From positions 1 to 6,402 of the forward strand of contig CAJOPP010000140.1 in the NCBI GenBank assembly GCA_905236365.1: a stretch of DNA of 6,402 nucleotides. Direction: 5' to 3'. Positions within the stretch are counted from its first letter, which is position 1. Every line of letters starts with the position of its first letter. This stretch comes from an uncultured Lachnospiraceae bacterium. GTDB lineage: Bacteria > Bacillota > Clostridia > Lachnospirales > Lachnospiraceae. The notes beneath the pieces are model-generated. The model did not search any database, had not been told where the DNA came from, and was given only the letters and a program-made list of their open reading frames with translations. The position numbers were made by a program, and so were the translations under genes. Of this stretch, positions 1 through 5,893 are shown piece after piece.

Positions 1-57
1 GTTATTGTGCAAAAGCTGATTAATTTTTCTTGTTTTATCTAATAACTGTACGCTCAT
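1..57 (-). CDS. codY: CodY, N-terminal 19 codons (partial, runs off the window)
   Basis: Only the amino end is visible, reading MSVQLLDKTRKINQLLHNN, which closely matches the conserved start of CodY from Clostridia. CodY is a cytoplasmic homodimeric global regulator. Its N-terminal GAF domain, which begins here, binds branched-chain amino acids, and GTP raises its affinity for DNA; the DNA-binding helix-turn-helix would lie outside the window. The ATG at 57-55 is preceded by a strong GGGAGG ribosome binding site at 64-69, six bases away, so the start is secure. The gene lies downstream of topA in the same direction with a 160-bp gap that holds its own candidate promoter and a candidate CodY box. 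Position after topA is known from other Firmicutes, although in Bacillus trmFO, codV and clpQY lie between. Identity rests on 19 residues plus context. Confidence 0.88.
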   Translation of the reverse strand, partial: MSVQLLDKTRKINQLLHNN

Positions 58-81
58 AAGTTTCCTCCCAAATATAGTACT

Positions 82-110
82 AGTTTAACACAATTCACAT
101 ACAATAACAA
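82..110 (-). promoter_or_regulatory. Candidate sigma-A promoter for codY
   Basis: On the minus strand a TTGTTA -35 (110-105) and a TAAACT -10 (87-82) are 17 bp apart, and the -10 carries an extended TGT just upstream. Each hexamer matches the consensus at four of six positions. Transcription would begin near 75, giving a short leader holding the GGGAGG site. Other weak hexamer pairs exist in this AT-rich gap, so this is a best guess. Read-through from topA is also possible because no clear terminator follows topA. Confidence 0.4.
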
Positions 111-111
111 C

Positions 112-126
112 AATTTTCTAAAAGAT
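112..126. promoter_or_regulatory. Candidate CodY box upstream of codY
   Basis: The 15 bases AATTTTCTAAAAGAT match the known CodY consensus AATTTTCWGAAAATT at 12 of 15 positions, within the three mismatches usually tolerated. The site ends one base upstream of the candidate -35 and 54 bp upstream of the codY start codon. That placement suits autoregulation, as known for CodY in Lactococcus. The match is seen in the sequence; binding is inferred, and AT-rich background raises the chance rate. Confidence 0.4.
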
Positions 127-217
127 TATTGGTAATTATTATGGAAAATTTCACAATTTACTGTATATAAAAGTGTCCACAAAACAAATTCTACAAAAAA
201 TAGTTCTCTGAGTACTT

Positions 218-2293
218 CTAAATAGTGTCTTTTGGCTTTTCACAGACAAAGCCACAGTTTTCATCCATACAGACTAATTTGTTCCCTTTTTCCAACATAA
301 CACTGTTACACTTGTTACATCTTACAGAAGACGGTCGCTGCCACGACATAAAGTCACATTCCGGATTATCAATGCAGCCAAAATATTTTCTTCCTTTTTT
401 TGTTTTCTTTAATACAACATCCTTTCCACAGTTTGGACACGCAACACCAATCTTTTCATAATGTGGCTTTGTAAAGCGACATTCCGGAAATCCCGGGCAA
501 GCAAGAAACTTTCCATACGGGCCATATTTCACTACAAGATTTCTTCCACACACGTCACAAATTTCTTCTGTCACTTCATCCTCTATCTGAATATGTTCTA
601 ATTCGTCCTGAGCTGCTGCAATTGCTTCCTCCAAATCCGGATAAAAATTCTCAACCACCGTTTTCCAGTTTATGACGCCCTCTTCAATCTTATCAAGCAA
701 CGATTCCATGTTAGCTGTAAAATCCGTATCTACAATAACCGGAAATGCTTTAAGCATCGTCTGGTTAACAGCTTCTCCCAGCTCTGTCACATAAAGATTA
801 CGATTCTCCTTCACAATATATCTTCTAGCTAGAATCGTTGAGATTGTAGGGGCATAGGTACTTGGTCTTCCTATTCCAAGCTCCTCTAATTTTTTAACAA
901 GTGACCCTTCCGTAAAATGTGCCGGCGGTTGGGTGAAATGTTGTTTATCAATCAGTTCTTCTACAGTAAGGACAGTATTTTCATCAATATTTTTAAATAA
1001 ATTCTTTGTCTCATCATTCTCATCTTCAATCGCATATACTGCCATAAATCCATCAAATACAAGCTTGGTAGATGTTGCTCCGAACTCATATCCGGCTGCC
1101 TCTAATTTGATTGTTTCACTGGCATATCGGGCAACTGACATTCTACTCGCCAAAAAGCGGTTGTAAATCAGCTGATAAAGGCGGAACTGATCTCTCGAAA
1201 GTTCCTCCTTTATCTTAACCGGAGACAATGTTACATCCGTAGGACGAATAGCTTCATGAGCATCCTGTATCTTTTTTCCATTACCGTTCTTTTGATTTTC
1301 CGTTCCGATATAATCTTGCCCGTATTGTTTCTCGATGTATTCCGTTGCCGAAGCACTTGCTTCTTCAGAAATACGAACCGAATCCGTTCTGAGATAAGTA
1401 ATCAGACCTACACTGCCTCTTCCCTTAAGCTCTACCCCTTCATAAAGCTGTTGTGCGATTCGCATTGTCTTACTAGTAGCAAAGTTTAATTTTTTAGCCG
1501 CTTCCTGCTGCAAGGTGGAAGTGGTGAACGGTAATGGTGCTTTTTTAACTCTCGTCTGCTTTTTAATATCTTTCAAAGAGAGTTTCACTTTGGATAATTC
1601 CTGTAAAATCTTTTGCATTTCCGCTTCTGAATGGATTTCTGCTTTGCCTTGCGGTGTTTTTTGTAATTTAGCAAGAAATGCTTTCTTACTTCCTTCCGGT
1701 TTTACTGATGCTTCCAAAGTCCAATACTCTTCCGGAATAAATCTATTGATTTCATCTTCTCTGTCACAAATCAGACGAAGTGCAACAGACTGAACGCGAC
1801 CTGCACTCAATCCTCTCTTAATTTTGACCCATAAAACAGGGCTGATCTTATATCCAACCATTCGATCTAGCACTCGCCTTGCCTGTTGTGCATCCACCAG
1901 ATTCATATCAATATCCCTGGCCTGCTTCAAAGAACCTTTTACCGCGTTTTTTGTAATTTCATTAAAGGTAATACGTTTATAGTTTTTGTCTTCTAATTTC
2001 AATGCCTTTGATAAGTGCCATGATATTGCTTCCCCTTCGCGGTCAGGATCTGTTGCAAGATACACTTTGTCTGCTTTTTTTACTTCTTTTCGCAACGCAG
2101 CTAACAATTCTCCTTTTCCTCGAATCGTAATATACTTCGGTTCAAAACCATTTTCCACATCAATTCCCATCTGAGACTTTGGTAAATCTCTGACATGCCC
2201 ATTAGAAGCAATAACTTCATAATTATTTCCCAAAAATTTCTTAATTGTTTTCGCTTTTGCAGGTGACTCTACAATTACAAGGTTCTTTGCCAT
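218..2293 (-). CDS. topA: DNA topoisomerase I (type IA)
   Basis: This 691-residue protein relaxes negatively supercoiled DNA by passing one strand through a transient break, holding the DNA end on a tyrosine. The Toprim domain fills about residues 2-115, with Glu9 in VESPAKAKT and the acidic triad Asp82, Asp84 and Glu86 in DPDREGEAI. The topoisomerase IA core follows, and the catalytic Tyr300 sits in GLITYLRTDS. HEAIRPT (346-352) and GIGRPSTY (473-480) are further family hallmarks. The C-terminal 115 residues hold three four-cysteine zinc ribbons: Cys579/582/599/605, Cys619/622/640/646 and Cys659/662/675/680. The length is the family norm. The ATG is backed by AAGGAG at 2301-2306, seven bases away. 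It lies 20 bp behind dprA and is probably the last gene of the comM-dprA-topA operon. All key residues are present. Confidence 0.98.
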   Translation of the reverse strand: MAKNLVIVESPAKAKTIKKFLGNNYEVIASNGHVRDLPKSQMGIDVENGFEPKYITIRGKGELLAALRKEVKKADKVYLATDPDREGEAISWHLSKALKLEDKNYKRITFNEITKNAVKGSLKQARDIDMNLVDAQQARRVLDRMVGYKISPVLWVKIKRGLSAGRVQSVALRLICDREDEINRFIPEEYWTLEASVKPEGSKKAFLAKLQKTPQGKAEIHSEAEMQKILQELSKVKLSLKDIKKQTRVKKAPLPFTTSTLQQEAAKKLNFATSKTMRIAQQLYEGVELKGRGSVGLITYLRTDSVRISEEASASATEYIEKQYGQDYIGTENQKNGNGKKIQDAHEAIRPTDVTLSPVKIKEELSRDQFRLYQLIYNRFLASRMSVARYASETIKLEAAGYEFGATSTKLVFDGFMAVYAIEDENDETKNLFKNIDENTVLTVEELIDKQHFTQPPAHFTEGSLVKKLEELGIGRPSTYAPTISTILARRYIVKENRNLYVTELGEAVNQTMLKAFPVIVDTDFTANMESLLDKIEEGVINWKTVVENFYPDLEEAIAAAQDELEHIQIEDEVTEEICDVCGRNLVVKYGPYGKFLACPGFPECRFTKPHYEKIGVACPNCGKDVVLKKTKKGRKYFGCIDNPECDFMSWQRPSSVRCNKCNSVMLEKGNKLVCMDENCGFVCEKPKDTI

Positions 2294-2313
2294 GACCCGG
2301 CTCCTTCCAGTTA

Positions 2314-3423
2314 CTATAATTTTATTGCATAATAATTTCTTGCTGTTTCTGTGACCACTCCGCGTAAAACCAGCTTGTTCAATGCCATGCAGACTTCCTG
2401 TGGAGCAATTCGTAATTCAGAAATAATATCATCCAAATAAATGGGTTCAATTTGCAAACAACTATACACCATTTTTTCTAATGGTGCAAGTGACAATTTT
2501 TCAATTTTTTCTTTTGACCGCTCTATTTGACTTTTCTCAGGAGGATTTTTTCTTTCTATTTTAAGTATTTCCAATATGTCATCTACCTCTGTGACCATGT
2601 GTGCTCCCAGTTTGATCAGACGGTTACAACCTGCACATTTGGGATCAATAATACGTCCGGGAAGTGCAAAAATATCTTTTCCCTGATCCAATCCCTGGTC
2701 TACTGTAATAAATGTTCCACTTTTTTCCATCGCCTCTACGACTAAAATGCCATCAGCACACCCGGCAATCAGACGATTTCTTTGTGGAAACAAGCCCGCT
2801 GTTGGCGGAACCCCAATGTTACTTTCTGACAATATTCCTCCTACCTGTTCCATTCTTAAAAAAAGTGATTGATTTTCAAATGGATAAACCTGGTCAATAC
2901 CGCTCCCCAAAACCCCAAGCGTATATCCTTCAGCTTCTAAAGCTCCCTCATGTGCCATTCCATCAATTCCTCTTGCCAATCCACTGATAATTGCCACTCC
3001 CTGCTTTGCAAGTTCTTTCCCAAAAAAGCGAGCCATTTCTTTTCCATACCGTGTACAGCTTCTGGCTCCAATAATTGCAACCGCTTTCTGTTGCTGATTT
3101 GGAAGTGTTCCTTTCAAATACAAGCCATAAGGCATGTCCGGTATTGTTCTTAAACGTTCCGGATATTGAACAGAATCCGGATGAATAAAAGTAACCTTTC
3201 TTTCCTGTAATGCCTGAAGACCATCTATTATCTTTTTTTCTTCTTTTGAACGTACAAAAGCCGTTACCATTTTTTTATGTTGCAATACATCAGTAATCTC
3301 CCGTTCTCCAGCATGATAAATCTCTTCCGGTGTCAAAAAACGTTCCAGTAACCTGCAGATTGTTCTGCGTCCAATACCCTCTATATTATTGAGCCAATAC
3401 CAATAAAAATCTTCAGCATTCAT
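2314..3423 (-). CDS. dprA: DNA-processing protein DprA (Smf)
   Basis: DprA is a cytoplasmic protein that binds incoming single-stranded DNA, shields it and loads RecA during natural transformation; it is also found widely in bacteria not known to be transformable. The 369 residues contain an N-terminal helical SAM/HhH-like region (about 1-75, with IEGIGRRT at 14-21) and a Rossmann-type DNA-binding domain (about 80-285). The latter shows GARSCTRYGKEMA (119-131), SGLARGIDGMAHEGAL (147-162), GSGIDQVYP (173-181), FPQRNRLIAG (212-221), SGTFIT (235-240) and FALPG (252-256). A winged-helix domain fills about 310-369. In the usual P-x-S-x-G-x-N motif the serine is Cys263. The ATG overlaps the comM stop in an ATGA (3420-3423), which suggests translational coupling, and GGAG at 3428-3431 provides the ribosome site. 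No truncation is seen. Confidence 0.97.
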   Translation of the reverse strand: MNAEDFYWYWLNNIEGIGRRTICRLLERFLTPEEIYHAGEREITDVLQHKKMVTAFVRSKEEKKIIDGLQALQERKVTFIHPDSVQYPERLRTIPDMPYGLYLKGTLPNQQQKAVAIIGARSCTRYGKEMARFFGKELAKQGVAIISGLARGIDGMAHEGALEAEGYTLGVLGSGIDQVYPFENQSLFLRMEQVGGILSESNIGVPPTAGLFPQRNRLIAGCADGILVVEAMEKSGTFITVDQGLDQGKDIFALPGRIIDPKCAGCNRLIKLGAHMVTEVDDILEILKIERKNPPEKSQIERSKEKIEKLSLAPLEKMVYSCLQIEPIYLDDIISELRIAPQEVCMALNKLVLRGVVTETARNYYAIKL

Positions 3424-4952
3424 TCGACTCCACCCCCTTGATAAAAATCAGACATACGGTAAGTCAATGCTTCCCAGATATGGTTACATTTTACCGGTTC
3501 CGAATGATCCAGATCAGCAATGGTGCGTGCAACTTTCAAAACTTTTGCAGATCCTCTGGCTGACAATTGATAGTTTTCAAAAATCTCTTTTCGCAGATTC
3601 CGTTCCTCCGAACCAAGATAACATACTTCTTCCAATAAATTCGATGGAATCTGAGAATTAAATCGGATTCCAAAAGGTGCCAATCTCTTTTTTTGAACAG
3701 CCTGAGCGGCAAGTACTCTTTCCTTTACCTTCAATGAACTTTCTTCCTTGTGATCTCCATATAATTCATCATATTTCATTTTATGAACGGATACATTCAT
3801 ATCCATACGATCAAGCATCGGTTCTGAAATTTTCTTTAAATAACGTTCAATTTGCGGTCTGGTGCAATGACACCTGGAAAGGTCTGGATAATATCCGCAA
3901 GGACACGGGTTCATCGCAGCGACCAACATAAATTCACAAGGAAACGTATAACTTCCCTGCAGTCTTGAAATCGTAATCTTTCCATCTTCTAATGGTTGTC
4001 GCATCATTTCAATAATATTTTTTTGAAATTCAAGAAATTCATCAAGAAAAAGTACTCCATGATGTGCAAGACTAATCTCCCCAGGTTTTGGAACTTTTCC
4101 TCCTCCAATCAATGCCTGTGCAGTAATGGAATGATGTGGCATTCGAAACGGTCTCCTTTTAATAAGACCTTCTTCCGGATCAAGCATTCCATTCACACTA
4201 TAAATCTTTGTAATTTCAATACTTTCTTCATAAGAAAGAGAAGGCATGATTGTCGGTATTCTTTTCGCAATCATCGATTTTCCAGCTCCCGGAGGACCTA
4301 AGTACAAAATATTATGCATGCCGCTCACTGCAATTTCAGTGGCCCGTTTTAAAATTTTTTGACCTTTTACATCTGAAAAATCCATAGAAAACGAACAGTT
4401 GTCTTCCTTATCTTCTGACATTTTCTCCGCTTCCATCATATGGTTACACAAAAAATGGTCTACTACCTGTTTCAGACTTTTGGCTCCGTAAATCTCCATC
4501 CCCGGAATAACGGATGCCTCTTTCCGATTGTCATACGGTAAGATCAATGTCTTAATATTTTGCTTTCTGGCATAATCAACAATCGGTAAAACACCTCTTA
4601 CTCCTAAAATGTCTCCGTTTAATGACAGTTCACCAATCAACAAAATATCCTTTAAACTCTCTGACGGAAGATAACCATATGCCGCCAATAATGCAATACT
4701 AATGGGTAAATCGAAGACAGAACCTTCTTTACGAACATCCGCCGGAGATAAGTTCACAGTAACCCGCTTAGGAGGGAGTAGATATCCCGAATTTTTAAGT
4801 GCAGTTCTTACCCGTTCACTTGCCTCCCGAACTTCAGATGCGAGAAAGCCTACCATGTTAAAAACAGGTAGTCCATCGCTGACATCGGCTTCCACCGTAA
4901 TGAGGCGTCCTTCAACCCCATGCAGTGTGCCACTTAGAATTTTACTATACAT
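3420..4952 (-). CDS. comM: ComM/YifB-family AAA+ ATPase (Mg-chelatase-like helicase)
   Basis: ComM is a hexameric AAA+ helicase that, in Vibrio and Haemophilus, drives branch migration while transforming DNA is integrated. From the chosen start it is 510 residues, the usual family length. The N-terminal Lon-protease-like domain covers about 15-140 (GLPVFNMVG, VTVNLSPADVRKEGS). The AAA+ module follows, with Walker A GPPGAGKS (219-226), Walker B LFLDEF (301-306), the family motif MPHHSIT (271-277), NPCPCG (348-353) and an arginine in LDRMD (380-384). Paired CxC motifs at Cys350/352 and Cys361/363 could bind a metal. The C-terminal Mg-chelatase domain ends with QLSARGSAKVLKVARTIADL (462-481). 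An in-frame ATG at 4976 would add eight residues, but the AGGAG site and the promoter favour 4952. It overlaps dprA by four bases. Confidence 0.95.
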   Translation of the reverse strand: MYSKILSGTLHGVEGRLITVEADVSDGLPVFNMVGFLASEVREASERVRTALKNSGYLLPPKRVTVNLSPADVRKEGSVFDLPISIALLAAYGYLPSESLKDILLIGELSLNGDILGVRGVLPIVDYARKQNIKTLILPYDNRKEASVIPGMEIYGAKSLKQVVDHFLCNHMMEAEKMSEDKEDNCSFSMDFSDVKGQKILKRATEIAVSGMHNILYLGPPGAGKSMIAKRIPTIMPSLSYEESIEITKIYSVNGMLDPEEGLIKRRPFRMPHHSITAQALIGGGKVPKPGEISLAHHGVLFLDEFLEFQKNIIEMMRQPLEDGKITISRLQGSYTFPCEFMLVAAMNPCPCGYYPDLSRCHCTRPQIERYLKKISEPMLDRMDMNVSVHKMKYDELYGDHKEESSLKVKERVLAAQAVQKKRLAPFGIRFNSQIPSNLLEEVCYLGSEERNLRKEIFENYQLSARGSAKVLKVARTIADLDHSEPVKCNHIWEALTYRMSDFYQGGGVE

Positions 4953-4958
4953 AAAACG

Positions 4959-4963
4959 CTCCT
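4959..4963 (-). promoter_or_regulatory. Ribosome binding site that decides the comM start
   Basis: AGGAG on the minus strand lies six bases before the ATG at 4952-4950. The upstream in-frame ATG at 4976-4974 has no Shine-Dalgarno site, overlaps a GGAGG itself and would sit only about eight bases from the predicted transcription start. The short form also begins M-YSKILSGTLHG, as family members do. Confidence 0.8.
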
Positions 4964-4990
4964 GTTCCGCCTCCATGTATGAACAATCCC

Positions 4991-5019
4991 ATTATACTAA
5001 ACAACCCCAAAATAAGCAA
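4991..5019 (-). promoter_or_regulatory. Sigma-A-type promoter of the comM-dprA-topA operon
   Basis: A perfect TATAAT -10 (4996-4991) is spaced exactly 17 bp from a TTGCTT -35 (5019-5014, three of six consensus matches). Transcription would start near 4984, leaving about 31 leader bases before the comM ATG at 4952, enough for its ribosome site. The weak -35 next to a palindrome hints at control by a regulator. Confidence 0.65.
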
Positions 5020-5032
5020 TGAAAATTTTCAT
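5019..5032. promoter_or_regulatory. 14-bp perfect palindrome at the comM promoter -35 edge
   Basis: ATGAAAATTTTCAT is its own reverse complement and touches the outer base of the predicted -35. Its position fits an operator or an activator site, but the binding protein is unknown. It has the half-site order GAAAA-TTTTC, the reverse of a CodY box, and it gives only about 9 of 15 matches when aligned to the CodY consensus. AT-rich palindromes can arise by chance. Confidence 0.35.
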
Positions 5033-5057
5033 CGTCTGTATTTAAGGACATCTAATG

Positions 5058-5091
5058 GTTACTGTTTACTGGCTAACGAGTGAACTGTAAC
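5058..5091. repeat. Imperfect inverted repeat (13-bp arms, 8-base loop)
   Basis: Arms GTTACTGTTTACT (5058-5070) and AGTGAACTGTAAC (5079-5091) pair with eleven Watson-Crick pairs, one G-T pair and one T-T mismatch around the loop GGCTAACG. No T-run follows on either strand, so it does not look like a standard terminator. Its right half (5070-5091) resembles 5389-5410 in direct orientation at 17 of 22 positions. It may be a member of a dispersed extragenic repeat family, which I infer from style only. Confidence 0.6.
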
Positions 5092-5273
5092 ATTTAATGC
5101 AGATATTTTTAATTAAACCGGTTATAACGCAGAATGTTTTTTTCAATCATGCATATAAAAAATGTAAACATAGCTGGCTATTTCACAACTTTTTTGACTA
5201 GTGCTATTCAGTAAAGCAGGCAAGTTATTAGTCAGGTTGATCAGAAACCGCTATACTAGTTACTGCATATTAT

Positions 5274-5306
5274 TGTAACAGTGAAGCCAAAGGCTTCACT
5301 GTTACA
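5274..5306. repeat. Perfect 15-bp inverted repeat with AAA loop (strong hairpin)
   Basis: Arms TGTAACAGTGAAGCC (5274-5288) and GGCTTCACTGTTACA (5292-5306) are exact reverse complements around AAA. The RNA hairpin would be very stable from either strand. Neither strand has a following U-run: the minus strand continues ATAATATGC and the plus strand CATCAGACA. It could still stop or stabilise the nrdR transcript, or be a palindromic repeat unit. The GTTAC at 5258-5262 could compete for the GTAAC at 5275-5279. Confidence 0.8.
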
Positions 5307-5356
5307 CATCAGACACAGCTTCACATTCCAGTATACCCGATTCTAGTACAATTTAC

Positions 5357-5410
5357 GTTATTGGCACGCCGCCTGCAGCAGGTGCACGTGGCTAAAGGGT
5401 GAACGATTAC
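5357..5410. repeat. Long imperfect inverted repeat just past the nrdR stop
   Basis: The outer arms GTTATTG (5357-5363) and CGATTAC (5404-5410) pair at six of seven positions, allowing one G-T pair. Inside, CACG (5365-5368) can pair with CGTG (5387-5390), and CCTG with CAGG around a CAG loop (5372-5382). The block is GC-richer than its surroundings. It begins two bases beyond the nrdR stop codon, so it may act as the transcript's 3-prime structure, but it lacks a U-run. Confidence 0.45.
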
Positions 5411-5412
5411 TA

Positions 5413-5862
5413 TTATTTCAATAATTTTTTTAATTCATCCATAAAGGTATTGACATCTTTAAATTCACGATAAACAGATGCAAAACGGACATATGCAACC
5501 TGGTCAAGTGCCTTTAGTTCATCCATCACAATCTCTCCAATTACAGTGCTTTCTACTTCTTTTTGTTCCAAATTAAAAATTGCTGTTTCAATACGCTCAA
5601 CACACTTTTCAATCTCATCTACTGAAATCGGACGTTTGTGACAGGATTTAATTACACCTGATTCAATTTTAGCACGATCATAAGCCTCTCGAATTTTATC
5701 CTTCTTGATAATAATAAGTGGAATCGTTTCCACCTTTTCGTAGGTTGTAAAACGCTTTCCACAATCATCACACTCTCTCCTCCGACGGATAGAACTATTA
5801 TCATCTGCCGGTCTAGAATCAATCACTCTTGTACTATCTTCTCCACAAAATGGACACTTCAT
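5413..5862 (-). CDS. nrdR: Transcriptional repressor NrdR
   Basis: NrdR is a cytoplasmic zinc-ribbon/ATP-cone repressor that senses ATP versus dATP and binds NrdR boxes ahead of ribonucleotide reductase operons. From the chosen start the protein is 149 residues, the normal family size. The N-terminal ribbon has Cys3, Cys6, Cys31 and Cys34 (MKCPFCG and CDDCGKRFTTYE), with the typical arginine run 26-29 before the second pair. The ATP-cone domain fills about 46-136, starting near IIIKKDKIREAYDRAKI and including the conserved stretch VAYVRFASVYREF. The open frame extends 13 codons upstream to 5901, but the family start MKCPFCG and the AAGGAGG site fix the ATG at 5862. It lies 31 bp behind ylmC and is probably cotranscribed. 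No target NrdR box was seen in the window. Confidence 0.97.
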   Translation of the reverse strand: MKCPFCGEDSTRVIDSRPADDNSSIRRRRECDDCGKRFTTYEKVETIPLIIIKKDKIREAYDRAKIESGVIKSCHKRPISVDEIEKCVERIETAIFNLEQKEVESTVIGEIVMDELKALDQVAYVRFASVYREFKDVNTFMDELKKLLK

Positions 5863-5870
5863 TTGTACTT

Positions 5871-5877
5871 CCTCCTT
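5871..5877 (-). promoter_or_regulatory. Ribosome binding site that decides the nrdR start
   Basis: AAGGAGG on the minus strand, eight bases before the ATG at 5862-5860, is near perfect. It lies inside the longer reading frame that starts at 5901, and that longer start would overlap the end of ylmC with no comparable site. The shorter protein begins exactly where NrdR proteins begin. Confidence 0.85.
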
Positions 5878-5893
5878 ATATAAGTTTTGATTG

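Larger units (their letters stand above)
5033..5412. other. Gene-free hairpin-rich gap between nrdR and comM
   Basis: These 380 bases hold no supportable gene. Three inverted repeats (5058-5091, 5274-5306, 5357-5410) are listed separately. Between them are AT-rich stretches including adjoining palindromes TTTAATTAAA (5108-5117) and AACCGGTT (5116-5123). A TATACT hexamer occurs on the plus strand at 5252-5257 and another on the minus strand at 5335-5330, both pointing toward the central hairpin, but neither has a good -35. No riboswitch was recognised. nrdR transcription presumably ends in this gap, though no hairpin is followed by a proper T-run. Confidence 0.7.

Noticed and set aside
74..104. 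Alternative codY promoter TTGTAT with TACTAT
   Set aside because: Spacing is 19 bp and the transcript start would fall within or next to the ribosome binding site.
196..217. Possible terminator after topA (short AGT/ACT dyad followed by a T-run on the minus strand)
   Set aside because: The stem is only a few pairs with a mismatch and has no workable loop when fully paired, so it is too weak to call although a T-run (RNA U-run) follows.
348..363. Idea of an unusual extra zinc finger in ComM (residues 350-363) as a novelty
   Set aside because: These are protein residue numbers; as far as I recall the NPCPCG...CxC stretch is common in the YifB/ComM family, so it is described in the gene entry only.
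4702..5022. Long plus-strand open frames opposite comM, topA, dprA and nrdR
   Set aside because: They are antisense shadows of well-supported genes, without ribosome sites or recognisable domains.
5019..5032. Reading the comM-promoter palindrome as a CodY box
   Set aside because: The half-sites are in the reverse order of the CodY consensus and the best alignment gives only about 9 of 15 matches.
5055..5090. An 11-codon plus-strand frame (ATG to TAA) preceded by AAGGA six bases upstream
   Set aside because: It is almost entirely the inverted repeat 5058-5091, has no promoter, and its peptide has no recognisable feature; the ribosome-like site is likely chance.
5170..5195. Plus-strand ATAGC-TG-GCTAT stem followed by a T-run, possible terminator
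   Set aside because: Five base pairs with a two-base loop, and the T-run begins eight bases later; no plus-strand gene needs a terminator here.
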